Assembly (NCBI GenBank): GCA_000328365.1
Contig: KB308622.1
Span: 5,599 to 69,598 of the forward strand
Direction of reading: 5' to 3'
Origin: Capitella teleta
Taxonomy: Eukaryota > Annelida > Polychaeta > Capitellidae
DNA length: 64,000 nt
The position numbers were made by a program, and so were the translations under genes. Each line of letters starts with the position of its first letter. Position 1 is the stretch's first letter. Under the pieces are notes generated by a model, which was not told the origin of the DNA, did no database searches, and saw only the letters and a list, made by a program, of their open reading frames with translations. This document shows positions 46,860 to 58,783 of this stretch, piece by piece.

Positions 46860-47784
46860 GGGAAAAGGTCCCTGGGGAAAGCACAGGATAAACGGAGACA
46901 AGCGATCAAGTGCCTACAATGCCCGATGTCGACGTCATCTGACAAGAAGGAAGGGGGAAGCTACTTGAACGCCCACTCATCTAGGAGGGAGTCAAAGGAG
47001 GCAATGAATACAAGAACCGTCCAGGGATTCTAACGAGCAGCGAGGATTGAGCATTCATCGCGGATCTTATTCCCGCCAGGGATATTATAAATGGTGCGAA
47101 GGCTGGCTTAGTTTTTACCTCGTCGGGAGTAGATTTTTTTTTTTTTTTTTTTTTTTTTCATCTCGGCACCTGTTTTTTATAGGAATTGATGGCACTGACT
47201 TGAGTGGTTCTTTGGGTCAGTGGTCAGTTTGCGCTCTTGTGCAATCTCCATCGCGGACGGGACATAAAATGGGATTCAGGAATAATTAATAGCGAACCTT
47301 TTGATTAATGACCGCCGTGTGACGCACTTCCGGGAAAACCAGGTGATCAGGATGGAATAGGCTAAAGGTCACAGGGGTCAAACGTTTCTTGGAAAAGTGT
47401 CAGTCGCCTGTCTGCCGGCTTGATTTGTCGCAGATTGTTGCTTGTTAGTTGTGTATTCCATATGGAGGGATTTTTTTTACACGTGAAACGCAGCTGAAAT
47501 AAGGAATGATGCATTTTGGGACGACACGTACTCTTGTACACAGTACAAACGATCCATGCTCCCCAGCTTAATATCCGCAAAATTATCAAATTTCGTCCTT
47601 TAATACCAACTCCCACGCCGCAATATACCAACACACTTTATAATATACCAACATTTTTACCAATATATAGAAGAAGCCATATCTCATAGTTCCTTCTCCT
47701 CGCTCTCATAAGCAAACACGCCGCCAACAAAGATCAAACAGAAATATTTCCATTTGATAATTTCAATCAAAAGATCAACGTCCG
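46860..47784. other. No gene seen; T29 tract
   Basis: A T-tract lies at 47131-47159. No supported exon. Confidence 0.45.
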
Positions 47785-48016
47785 TTACAGAGAACTGCCA
47801 CGCGGTGGGCGCGTGCGTGCGTGAGACACGGGCGGTTCGTCATCCGCACGGACGACACGGCTGCGAATCAACATGTGCAGGATGTTTGGCAGGAGATCGA
47901 TGCACCTTCGATTGGGGTCGTCATAATCAGCCCAGTAAGCCCTTGTTGAGCGTTTGCTTCGACCAGATACACCCTCGCTGAGCGAATAGTCTAGTCCCTT
48001 ATTTAGCCCACTATAG
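47785..48016 (-). CDS. Open frame of unknown origin with a dibasic site
   Basis: A splice-acceptor-like CACACTATAG (ending near 48017) is followed by an open frame with SKRST, AYWADYDDPNRRCIDLLPN and ILHMLIRSRVV, stopping at 47785. Composition is less AT-rich than around it. The KR pair and the amphipathic segment after it would suit a prepropeptide, but no signal peptide exon, donor or homology is visible to me, so chance is quite possible. Confidence 0.2.
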
Positions 48017-48063
48017 TGTGTATTATAGACTGCGCTATGGCTTGAGGAGCCTATTGTATGCAT

Positions 48064-49733
48064 ACTACTGGCTTATGGGAACAATATTATTCAACAGGAT
48101 CCAAAGTCAATCACTGTGATAAATTAGAAAGATTATGGGTATAACACAAAAGATGATACTTTAACTGAAATGACAGCGCGTCGTGAATGAAAAATGGTTT
48201 AACTGACCAGAATTATGCTTTGCAATCTTTAATAATGCACAATGCATAAACTAAACAGATGAACTGATCAAGGACCCAAGGAAAAAAACAGAACCAAAGG
48301 TCACAAGGTCAAAAGGTCACATGACCCATTGGTCAGTGAATATAATAAATGGATAAATGTTTCGCTAATCGCTGGAAGCAAATACACTGGCGTGCGTTCA
48401 TAACATGCAATCTATGTAACATTTATAGTTTTATGGCGAACAATAAGAAACACTCTCCAAAGGAAATTAGAAATAAGTTTATCTAATTAACCCGGTACCT
48501 CCGACGGCCTAGTGTTTCGGAGAAGCGCCTGTAGTAGACTGATATAGCGTAATTTTAGATGAAAGCAGAGAGTCGTCAGCAAATGAGGAGTTTTCAGTTT
48601 TATTTGCTTATAATAAAGAGCCTTTTCATGCTGTTTGCGACAGAAGCTGTTCATCAATAATCATTTAACACCAGGTATTTATCTGTAATACACATTTGGA
48701 TTTCTGTTCGTGTTCTTATAACTTTAAAACAATTATATAATTCGATTTCTGCCATAACAACTTTACACTCAGTAACCATAATATTATGTAGAGCAGGGTT
48801 TGCGCCGGAAATAAATCAAGCAAAAGGCGACTTATTTGATCACGCAAAAAAGGCGATTGATTCGCAAGAATTCAAGTGAATTTAGAAAGTGATCGGTTAG
48901 TCATGAATGCTTCCTGGCCCAGTATCAGGTCGCTCTCCAATTAGATAAAAATACAACTCCAAAGCGTCTACCCTTTATGTGCCCCCACCCTCCATTTCAG
49001 ACGAATTCATAACATTTAACCGACTTTGTGACGAATACTGATTAGAGCTGAACCCCTTCCCGTTGATGAATACCGCAATGCATCGTTATCTGGCCGCAAT
49101 TAGCGGATTAGATGCCTCCATTGACGCATGTCGTCATCCGATCCCTGTAAACCCATGGGAAGAAAAATTAAGCTTTGCGTTGGCTCCTTTGCACATCTTT
49201 GACCACGCGTGTATAATCTCCGTGATGGTAGAAAATAGATTCGCAGATTGAAGTGTTGTGTTTAAGTTCAACAAAGGTTAAAACCAGTCAACAACCCAGT
49301 TGCTGTGGCTCATATCGTAGCGAAAACATAAAACTTAACCAAATCTGTCATATTACTAATTTCACTCTTTACTAGTAACACTTGTCATAATTTTAACGTA
49401 TAGTAAGTAGGCGAGTTGCTATGGCAACGGACACGCGAGATGAATAACTCGACACTGCGACTACAGAATTCTTGAACTCTTCCGCAAAGGCGAGGAAATC
49501 AATGGCCATCTTCCGATATCTCTTAGGGCATAATATACGAAATAGCCCGTTGCTTAATGCAAGCGCCTGCTTCCTCCATCTGCCCCGATTCAAAGTAGGC
49601 TAATCCCAAGATGCACTGCGCGGGGCGATTCCTCTTTCCGGTGCCGGGATGTTCCTCCAGATTAGCGAGTCCGAACACTTTCCATCGCGGAGTATTAGAT
49701 GAATTTACAGTCCATTTGGCGCGAGAGATTGTT
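48064..49733. other. No gene seen
   Basis: No supported exon or element. A motif at 48791-48815 (CAGGGTTTGCGCCGGAAATAAA) faintly resembles the start of the TIR element at 33702 but has no partner end. Confidence 0.4.
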
Positions 49734-50078
49734 CTAATCTTGTTGCGGGAGAAGTAAGAGCGGAGCGATTAGTCCAAGAGCGCCGACTACGCCAAGAAAA
49801 TAAACCAATTGCTCCCCCACATTGATGAGCGGCGCCAGTAACATTGTTTGTATAAATATGTACAGATTCAATACACGCGGACGAGATGCTAAACCAATAG
49901 TTAGCCATGCAACCTCGTTTGCAGCCATGTTCTTTTGGACGATTTTCGTGTCGTTGTCCTGACGCAAAGATTGCCGGAATGTTGCTCTGCCTTGCGGGCA
50001 ACCTTTGTAAGAATTCAAAACTAAGTGTCCGTTATTAAGTCCGTGCAGCAAGAACAAAAAAAAAAGGACTCGTTGCAT
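49734..50078 (-). CDS. Possible small secreted or membrane protein
   Basis: An ATG-started frame of 114 codons. The N-terminus (MQRVLFFLFLLHGLNNG) looks like a signal peptide and the C-terminus (FLGVVGALGLIAPLLLL) is strongly hydrophobic, as in a tail anchor or GPI signal. One further hydrophobic segment lies between them. Only one cysteine. No TATA, splice or poly(A) evidence, and no family recognised. Confidence 0.25.
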   Translation of the reverse strand: MQRVLFFLFLLHGLNNGHLVLNSYKGCPQGRATFRQSLRQDNDTKIVQKNMAANEVAWLTIGLASRPRVLNLYIFIQTMLLAPLINVGEQLVYFLGVVGALGLIAPLLLLPQQD

Positions 50079-50697
50079 CGACGGACGAAGGAGCTAATTG
50101 GGTCAGATGGGTGAAAAGTACAGCTGCTGTCGCTCATACCCTCTCTGTGTTCTGCAGTGATTACACGATGACAGCCAACAGAGCAATGATTAGCTCCACG
50201 ACACGAAGGGGAGGGGGGAGGGTGGACAATTTCGCCGCCAAGGCAATCAATGGTAGAACTACATGAACAGGAAGCGAAGTACGTCTAATTACGTTACACC
50301 AGCTTCAAAATTGAATTCTTATGGAGCCGATGGAAGGGGAAAAACTTGAGAGTTCGATATACCGAGCGCTGTCTTCAAAGGGAACCATTGTTGGCTTGTA
50401 TGGGTGGGGAAAAAGAGGGAAAAAGTCCAAAAGACTACAAACCAATCCTGCTGTCGATATCGGGGGCTAAGCCGCTCGCTATACCGCCGCCAGCGAGGAA
50501 TTCATTCGCAGTACGCAAATACAACACTCACGAGTCCGTCGAATTAACAGGGGAAGCCGTGCAGAGACGCGCTCGATGTAGAGATCGAAGAAGCCGGACA
50601 GTGCGCAGGCGCAAAGGCTAATTTCACGACCCTCAATGCAACCTGCATATTTGAATGCATACACCCAAAGAGTACTAGGCAGCTATGCACACTATTC
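50079..50697. other. No gene seen
   Basis: No supported feature. Confidence 0.4.
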
Positions 50698-50888
50698 GAT
50701 ATAGACAGTAGTACACAGCACCCGGTCTTATTACACTCATGAGCAACGCTGCAGAGCAGAACCGAAGAATTATAATTGAAACGATTTACTGTTATAATTC
50801 ACAAGCAAAACGCCATTGACCCGATCGTGTCTCGAACCCGGATTGCAATCATTCGGTGGAAACGACTTGAACCTATCTGTGCCCCTAC
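50698..50888 (-). repeat. tRNA-derived SINE fragment, old copy
   Basis: Keeps the head half of the family: on the minus strand a GGGGCACAGATAGGTTC-like start, a decayed A box, the B box region GGGTTCGAGACACG, the AT-rich middle and the GCAGCGTTGCTC block, then stops near GTACTACTGTCTATA. The 3' body is missing. Clearly older than the copies at 28.7, 30.5 and 46.4 kb. Confidence 0.8.
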
Positions 50889-51796
50889 ATAATTGATGGG
50901 CGAATGGAGCCACTTGTTTTTTGGGAGTTTTTTGGAGTTTGTTTTTTTTTCTTTTTTTCTTTTTTTTTTTTTTTTTTTTTTACCGATCAAGTGTACAAGT
51001 GTAGAACTAAATAAGATGCTGGTAATATAGTTGATACAATGCACTCCGCCGACATGCCACGGACACTGTCCTTGGTCGGAAATTACCCACAAAAACATCT
51101 TCCATCGACGCAGACCGAAACGACTTTGAGAGCGCAACTTTTAAAATAAATTATAATAAATTATATGTACCATTTTCACACAAATTAACACGAATTTGTC
51201 AGATAGAGTATGGCTATAGATTACTTCGCAACCACCCAAAGATGTCACGTCATCCGGAAATATAGTTGCCACACGGAAAAGAAACGTTGAAGAAATCAAT
51301 TGTTGAATGTGAAGTGAAGGTCATGGAGCTCAATTGAATCGACTAAATGCGTGATTAGCCATCGAGCACCAATCAGTGGATACAACCACCCCCCCCCACC
51401 CCCATCCCTCTCCCCCTTCTCACCCCTGAGAACGAGGTGCCGTTATAAACGAATGTTATTGATATTCTTATAACGAACAAAATGACTCAAAAATATAGAT
51501 AATAATTTATAATCAGCATTAACGTGAGATCGGGTGATGAAATATGCATTAAATCAGTCAGAACATTAAAAACACGGAATAGAAAGAAACAGATTTTAAA
51601 GGTCGAGGCGCAGAAGAAAATGTTGAGCTGTAGCTGGGGAACCAAATGTGACAAACTAACAATGTCTTATACTTGTTTTTGCAATAGTGGGTTGACGACT
51701 GTGCATACTGTTTAGATTGCAGAATTATATGAAGAACATATAGATCAACCGTTCCGAATACATAAGATTGTTGAGTCATCAGTAGTAGAATGAGAT
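50889..51796. other. No gene seen; T-rich and C-rich tracts
   Basis: T-rich tract at 50940-50980 and a C-rich run at 51389-51417 that could form a G-quadruplex on the minus strand. 5' flank of the GPCR gene. Confidence 0.45.
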
Positions 51797-51816
51797 CACG
51801 TGATGGTGATCACGTG
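51797..51816. promoter_or_regulatory. Paired CACGTG E-boxes upstream of the GPCR
   Basis: Two CACGTG sites 14 bases apart (51797-51802 and 51811-51816), each inside TCACGTGA-type context, about 450 bases upstream of the GPCR start codon. CACGTG is the site for bHLH-ZIP factors (USF, MITF/TFE, CLOCK type). Function here is inferred. Confidence 0.35.
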
Positions 51817-52251
51817 ACAGGATTGGCGTACCCGGATATGAAATCTTGGCCAAATGATGTCGCGGTTTAAAGAGCGCTTTCACGTTTCTCTCTCTCTCGT
51901 TAATGAGCCGCTTTCGTCCGGCGAATAGGGCCAGAACAAAAGGCCAAGAACAAACACAGCGCCACTTGCGTGAATACCGCCGCGCTATTTGCACCGCGTC
52001 AGCACAGCAGCGGCAAACGGCAGCTGTTGCAGCTGCTGCAGCCGCGCAGCTTTAAGGGCGAACGGAGGCGGAGTTGCGCGGCATTCTGGCGGGAACTCTT
52101 CCACGGAACGTTCCTCGATCGGTGATGCTGAAGCGGTGATTGGATAAATTCGGCAGCGTCCCTTGTTGCATGCAGCTATCAGAGTGATTAAACAAAGGCG
52201 TGCACCGAAGCTGACGCAGTCCTTGATGGAGAGAGAAGGATAAAAGCGGAT

Positions 52252-53628
52252 ATGAACACGAGCATCCCTCCACTCATGGAGGAGACCATCACCAACGACC
52301 AGGAGCACATCCTGAAGCTCCTCAGTTACTGGATCGACGGCATCGTCACCAACTTGGTGGTGATCCTCGGTTTGGTCGGCAACCTGCTCACAATCATCAT
52401 ACTGTCGCAGAGAGCGATGCGTTCTTCGACCAATTACTACCTGTGCGCACTGGCAGTGTGGGACAGCATTGTCCTGGTGTCCACCTGTTTCCTCATAGGT
52501 CTCCCAGGGGCCAACATCCAGAGCTATACAAACCACGGTCACGCCTATGTGGTGTCCTATGTGTATCCGTTGGCACTGGTGGCGCAGACCGCGACTATCT
52601 GGTTGACAGTGTCGTTCACGGTGGAGAGATACATCGCCGTGTGCCATCCGTTGAAGGCCGCCAGTATGTGCACAATCTCCAGGGCTAAAATCATCATCGC
52701 TGGCGTTTCTTTTGGCTCCGCGCTCTATAACATCCCGCGCTGGTTCGACTTCCGACCGCGCGTCTTTCTCAACCCGAGTACAAACCAGACCATGGTGAGC
52801 ATCATTCGTACTCGCTTCAGCCAGAACCCTCTCTACCTGAAAGTTTACTTCTCGTGGTTGTACGTCCCTATGATGGTCATCGTACCTCTTCTGCTCCTCT
52901 CCTTCCTCAACACATTCCTCATCCTCGCCGTCCGACGCTCACGTCGCCAGCGTAAAGATATGAACGTGAAGCAGTCAAGGGAGAATAACATCACCATCAT
53001 GTTGGTGAGCGTGGTCATTGTGTTCATCATATGTCAGGTACCAGCGCTGGTCTACAACCTCGCATTCGCCATCAATAACCGTTACGTGGAGATCGACTTC
53101 GGTTACCAAGTTCTCTCAAAGATTCGGAACTTTCTCGTAACGCTCAACAGCGCTGTAAACTTTCTGCTGTACTGTGCCTTGGGACAGAAGTTCCGCCGTA
53201 TATTCCTGCACATCTTTTTCCGTAAATGTATCAACGAGAGTTACATTCCGATGAGCGGAGTGCACGGACAGACTACCACAGTGGTGACCATGGCCGGGGG
53301 CAGAGGGCGCCTGCTCTGCCGGACGACGCTCAACCACGGCACCACGGCATCCCACCATCATCCAGCCACCACCACCACCAACGGCGCTGGGCCGTCCAGG
53401 ACCTCGCAGGAGTCGTCCCTCATGACCAACAATGACTTCGTTGGGCCGACGTACGGAGCGGCGTCTAAAGGGGTGAATAACCGCCGCGATGTCCACACAT
53501 ATGCCCCCAAGTTCAGTACGCCCCTGGACAGTAGTGACCACGAGGACCCAGCGTTTGACCAGCTGCTCAGCGATCAGAAAACGCGGAATGTGTTTCCTTT
53601 ATACAAAACTAAGAATGCCGAACGTTGA
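52252..53628 (+). CDS. Class A GPCR, FMRFamide-receptor-like
   Basis: An intronless gene of 458 residues with all seven membrane segments: TM1 about 30-52 (GLVGNLLTI), TM2 62-84 (LAVWD), TM3 100-124 followed by ERY at 125-127, TM4 146-166, TM5 196-226 with Pro212, TM6 246-274 (FIICQVPA), TM7 286-310 (NSAVNFLLY in place of NPxxY). CQxP, NSxxN and LYNIPRWF in TM4 are features I associate with FMRFamide-receptor-type peptide GPCRs of invertebrates. The usual TM3-loop 2 cysteine pair is absent, and the TM4 tryptophan seems to be Ser153. N2 and N178 are sequons outside the membrane. The C-terminal tail of about 130 residues has a His/Thr-rich stretch (378-393) and Ser-rich ends. Coupling is probably through Gq or Gi. 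The ligand cannot be told from sequence. Confidence 0.93.
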   Translation: MNTSIPPLMEETITNDQEHILKLLSYWIDGIVTNLVVILGLVGNLLTIIILSQRAMRSSTNYYLCALAVWDSIVLVSTCFLIGLPGANIQSYTNHGHAYVVSYVYPLALVAQTATIWLTVSFTVERYIAVCHPLKAASMCTISRAKIIIAGVSFGSALYNIPRWFDFRPRVFLNPSTNQTMVSIIRTRFSQNPLYLKVYFSWLYVPMMVIVPLLLLSFLNTFLILAVRRSRRQRKDMNVKQSRENNITIMLVSVVIVFIICQVPALVYNLAFAINNRYVEIDFGYQVLSKIRNFLVTLNSAVNFLLYCALGQKFRRIFLHIFFRKCINESYIPMSGVHGQTTTVVTMAGGRGRLLCRTTLNHGTTASHHHPATTTTNGAGPSRTSQESSLMTNNDFVGPTYGAASKGVNNRRDVHTYAPKFSTPLDSSDHEDPAFDQLLSDQKTRNVFPLYKTKNAER

Positions 53629-53748
53629 TTCGTTGTTGTTCTTTAAACCCCAGTGAATTAACTGAAGTCAAGCTTGTTACCATGGTTACCCGTGATTAGT
53701 TACCCAGGTGTGTTTGTGTCACGTGCGGCGCCCTTGTGTTTCAATAAA
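53629..53748 (+). promoter_or_regulatory. GPCR 3' UTR with poly(A) signal
   Basis: AATAAA at 53743-53748, 115 bases beyond the stop codon, gives a short 3' UTR. Confidence 0.6.
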
Positions 53749-54850
53749 GAACATTCAATACTCGATCCATTGCTGTTTTGCGGGGCACAATCGCTTCTCC
53801 TACGCACTCGTCGTGGCATGTCGCTTACAAAACCATCGACGGAACAAGGTTTAACTCGATTGTTTAGCGCCAACAATAAGCTGGAAAGTAGAAGCGGAGA
53901 GCAGAAGCCATTAAGCCACCTTGGAACTCAAGGCCAACGGGAGGGGGGGGGGGGGCAATGACCGGACATTGGTCATAATTCGAGGCCACGTTGACGCATT
54001 TGGCCATGAGAATAATCCGTGCCTCAGAACAAAGCTTTCTCCTCCATCAATGGATCTTATAAGTTCTCAACAAGGCGACCTCTGCCCGTTACATACACAA
54101 TTTGCATGCATCCAAAACCCCTTGATATAAATGCGACGACATTTTGATGCCTCTCGCTCTCTTCCTTACAGCAAAGAATGCCCTCTCCTGAGAAGTAAAG
54201 CGCTCTGAATCGGCAACAATCAATCGTCTTAGGGAATGTCGATGCGCTTAAACATGCTACCCGCCTACGAATATGAAAGAGACACAATCATAAGCCCAGG
54301 CTGATGACATTGATTGCCTCCCCCTCCTTGTTCAGTTCGTGGGTTTTAAAAAGATAAGCAACGAGTATTACGAATACATCCAAATCATTTCCCCTTCAAT
54401 ACACCCGACTCAGAACCCAGTTTTACTTGGACCTCCGGAAAGCCTGAAACATGAACAGTTGCCTCAACTTGCCTGATGTTGCATTGAGTTTACAGCTTAG
54501 TTTGACATCGGCCTCCAAGGTTCACACACCCCGTAAAACAATTGGTATCGACCAATGAGTGTTACCATCGCCTGAAGGAATATTATCTGTATAGACATGA
54601 GGATGTATTTCATCACATGTACAAGAACATACAATGTATCGCCATCTGATTAATCTCATGTGTACTGTACATAATGCTAGTTGTAATAACAATGCAAACA
54701 GGGGCACAGAACTAATCACTAATGTGGGACATTGCTTATAATTACCAATCCATATCCAAACAAATAAACGCAGTATTTTATCCGGATCGTTTTATAGAGA
54801 TCTCTTTCGAAGACTTATTGTTCAGGCGGGTCCTTTTTCTTCTTTCTATT

Positions 54851-54885
<35 letters not shown>

Positions 54886-57136
54886 TTCTGTGGTCGTCAC
54901 AGATCACAGACAACAGAGCCATATTGATCGATAATCAGCCGATATTAATGAAGGTTTGCAGGTGTGACTATTGAATCTGGGTCTGAGTGAGAACCATCTC
55001 TTATACAAGATCCGTGTGTCTTACAGTTCAAGCCAATAATCACTGTCCAGCGTGTCCACTCACCAAGGGCGACCATTCCAAAATCTAGACCATCTCAACC
55101 GCTGAAAAATCAGCCCTTGTGACAGATATCTAGCTGATCATGAGTCCCTCTCCTAAACGAGATTCCTCAGAGAGACCCTCCTTCATCTCACAACGTCGCC
55201 AGAGCAATTTATTTCTGTGAATGGGTTCCTTACCCGAGACAGACGCGTCAAAGGCGCGTTGGCAGTTGTGGTGGGCAGCTAGTGACCGGAGCTAGTGCTG
55301 GGGTGACCCTTCGCGCCGCGACATCATTACTGAGAAATTGCAGCCGCCTTCTCGGATTCATGAATTGCACTGAGACGTCGTGGTTCTATTGGTGACGTTG
55401 TGTTTACCTTCTGCCAGAGCCAGTTGATCTTTTAGTGGGTGAAATCGGGGCGCATTATACGAAAAGTCAGCTTCACTTCAACACATGCACTTCAAACGGG
55501 GTATGATTTCAACCGGGTCACACCCACAGGTCAACTTGACCGTTGGTGACTCGGGTGCAAAGCGGTCAACGACCTCTACAAGTGTGTTTTCTATGGTAAT
55601 AACACACATGGAAGTGGATAAGCCGAACGGGATGGTGATCAGGGGCAAACATAATGCAGAGATCGGCTTCTGTAATCAGGCGTAGCTGTGCAAATGAAAG
55701 TTCGACCACTCGATTCCTCTGAACACGTTGCTAACCAAGGAAGTGTGGCGATGTATATGAATGACGCAATCCAGTTGATACAGTGAACTGGGAGTGTTCA
55801 ATATCACTGCAGATGAAATGCACACCGGATGAGGAAACGGGGTTAGAAGCTCGATGATGTGACCTTTTAATGTTGACATATTTCATCTTTTTCTAACAGG
55901 TTTCTGATGAAATGTGATTTGTACGCATGCGCGGACGCTGCTTTGATTCCAGGTGCCACGTGTCGTCGGCCGCATGACGCATTGATTCAATTAGGCATCA
56001 AAGCCAAAATATCGCTCGATTAAAGTTGTTCATTGGGTGTCAATTGATTAGAGACACAAGCCATCCGTCCTGCCACAAAGGGAAGCTTGCAAGATTCATG
56101 TCGTCTTCATGCAGGTATGAACACATAAAAATATCACATCAGCTGATTTATTCATTCCAAATCACGGCTTTGGCTATGAGGAAAGAGCTTCACTGGCATT
56201 AATATACTCCACCGACGCCACGTCCTTGAATATATAACACCGATACCAAGGACTGTACTTCGGACGAGGGGCTTAGGGCTGACCGATTTCTACTTTGGAC
56301 TAGTGTTTTAAGCGCGGGGCAGTGACCGATTTCTACGCGGCTGAGTGCAATGGTCGATTAAAGGAATTGCATGGATAAAAAGAGCATCAGTCTCTCATCT
56401 AAGTGTCAACGTCCCCCTCATCGGAATCACTTGCGAGGGTTGCGTGTAGAGGCGTCCATTTCTGCTAATGGCCAACTAGCGCAGTAGGGGAGGCCAAAAA
56501 CCCTGCCTCTTCCGTGGGCCTCCTTTCTCTACCCTTTTTTCCACCTTTCTCCCATGGAAACGCGGCAGGTGGATTGGGATATTAAATAGCTTCCTTGTGG
56601 CTGCGGCGTCCGTTGACATTCTTGGTTCCTGTGCGTTGTTCATCTCATGTGAAGACTTTTTTTTTTCTCGTCAATCGAGTTATGTCATAAGGACATGGAT
56701 GTTACGTTGATGTTGTATACCCATAAACCTACTTTGTTCTTTTTCTAGATCGAATCACCGACAGACGCTCCACTTTCATGAACAATCGATTGTTCCGAAC
56801 TTCCAATAGCATTCCGCTGTGTTTGTCAACGAAATCTTGTTTGTTGCGTTTTATGATAAATTTCGACAAGAAAATGTCAACTGCTTGTTCGTGGCTGCTG
56901 GTGAAATATCCCAGACTCTCATTCCGCTGATGAGTGCAAACTAGAAACATTTCGGCAAAAGGTCATAAGCCTATCGAGTCTCAATTTCGCATCATTTTTG
57001 TGCTGCTATAAGCGTTCATTTCATCAAACGCCGCAATTACATCTTACTCTATGAAGTTCCCGCGGGCGGTTAGCAGCCACAGAGTGCAGGTATATTGATT
57101 GAAGCAGCATTCAGATGAAGCACGATTCGCCAAAGC
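53749..57136. other. No gene seen
   Basis: 3.4 kb without a supported exon. A G12 run near 53942-53953 and a T33 tract at 54852-54884 are the only clear features. Confidence 0.45.
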
Positions 57137-57196
57137 CACCTCCACTGAAACTGTGTGATGAAAAAAAAAATTCATCACACAGTTTCAGTGGAGGTG
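57137..57196. repeat. Perfect 26-bp inverted repeat (hairpin, A8 loop)
   Basis: 57137-57162 and 57171-57196 are exact reverse complements (CACCTCCACTGAAACTGTGT... and its complement), separated only by eight A. RNA from either strand would fold into an unbroken 26-bp stem. Confidence 0.97.
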
Positions 57197-57859
57197 ACAT
57201 TTAATAGTAGCGGATATCTCACTTATATAAAAGTATCTTTCACTCGATAACGTCGTCATCTGCGTGGAGCACTGAATCCGAGATAAGTCGCTGTCGTCCT
57301 CCGGGTGTGGATGTCGTCATTACTCAGATGATATTGCATCTCCGTACGTTGAGCTGAAAACAGCGAGGGAAAGTCGGAGCGGCGCTGTCGTAATCACCGA
57401 GTGAGGAAGCAGGGCATTTTTTGCGGATCAAAGTGATGCGCGTGCACGCCGAAGTTCATTTGGAACAGCTTTATCGATTTATCACCGATAAGACGCGTAG
57501 ATAGGATCTTATTATAAAATGAAAATGCGCGAAATTGTAACCTTTTCTCTCCCGCGCTCGCAGTGCTGATGAAAGCTTTTCTAATCTTTGCGGTTGCATG
57601 GGAAAGCCGTGTTATCATGATAGTGGGGAGCTGACTGGCTTCATAGACGCCAGATGGGGTCGCTTTTCCCCTTGAGGAGATCCTGTCAATCTCGTCGATG
57701 GCGGCTGAATGAAGAGACGAGATGCGCTGAAAGCAGCGCCGGATTATCGGGCCACAATGCGGCGTGGAGCTCCGAAGGGACGCCGCCCCAAACATCCATC
57801 TAACATCGACCCGAAAGATGGATGGGTCTGCAGCGTCTCTGCGACCTCATTCGGGCGGT
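57197..57859. other. No supported gene; relatively GC-rich
   Basis: An ATG-started minus frame of 133 codons (57394-57795) exists but has no domain, signal or splice support. The stretch is richer in G+C and CpG than its surroundings and could be a promoter-type region. Confidence 0.3.
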
Positions 57860-57880
57860 CACGTGGTTAGAGAGCACGTG
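57860..57880. promoter_or_regulatory. Second pair of CACGTG E-boxes
   Basis: CACGTG at 57860-57865 and 57875-57880, 15 bases apart, next to a CpG-richer stretch. Spacing is nearly the same as in the pair at 51797-51816. Confidence 0.35.
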
Positions 57881-58783
57881 GCATGGATTTCACACGGGAA
57901 CAGCTTTTATTGATAACATGTCATGATAATGATGAGTACGATGATGCACACAAATACACCTGGTGAAACGAAAGTCAATAATTTGGAAACTTTATTCGAA
58001 CACACCGGGTTCATAGGTCATAACACAATCAAAGTTCGAATTTGAATTCTGTCAGCCCTCAAACCGCACCGCAACACTCAAAACAATGAGAAACTACTTA
58101 TCAAGGAACCGGAAACATATCAAAACTTAAAGCTGCCTCAAGTTCCCCGATGGCAATGACATTCAAGGCAGCGGTGACCTCTGGGAAAAGTTCAACCGAA
58201 GTTGATTCCACAATTCATAATTCACATCCGTTGTCAATAGCAACCTCCGCCGCTGTGTCAAACACGTATATTTCCTCTGAGCAACAGCGATTTGATGAGA
58301 AGGTCGCTCCATTTCAAGAACATGGACCCTGAAGCCGTTCGGAAATCCATTCCGTCGGAGCGAATGGGGTTAAACAGGAAGAGATTGTTTATTCGTTCAT
58401 TCCCTGCCCATGGGCTATACGATACAGGATGTTTCCGAGATATATGTACGCACACGGCTAACGGCTACGTAGAGAATATGAAAGAGGAGAGGCGGGAAAT
58501 GGATATCCTTGAGACGGACATAGAGAGCAGCGTCGGGGAAGGTTTTCAAGGCGTGAATAGCCGCTAATCAAGGAGCTGAGTTTGCCTGTATAGCACTGAG
58601 CAGGGCGTACGTGGGGAGGGGGGGGGGGTCGTGTAATGCTGCTGTGTGAGCCAAATGGCTAATGCTTGCGCTGAAAGGGCGCGTCTATTGAAGTGGGTTT
58701 CGTGTACAGGAGGGAACCCGGTCTACTTTGAGTGACTGACTTTTTTTCTCACTCCGACAACAATATATCAATTTGTCGTGATG
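57881..58783. other. No gene seen; G-rich run
   Basis: A G-rich run at about 58614-58628. No supported exon. Confidence 0.45.

Noticed and set aside
47785-48016. CRH-type or other named neuropeptide
   Set aside because: The amphipathic segment is not close enough to any family I know, and no signal peptide is visible.
51985-52647. 220-codon minus-strand frame over the GPCR
   Set aside because: Antisense shadow of the GPCR exon. The plus frame has all seven membrane segments and family motifs.
53116-53541. 141-codon minus-strand frame over the GPCR tail
   Set aside because: Antisense shadow of the GPCR C-terminal tail.
57394-57795. 133-codon ATG-started minus frame
   Set aside because: No domain, signal peptide, splice site or poly(A) signal. 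It lies in a GC-richer stretch where long open frames arise by chance.
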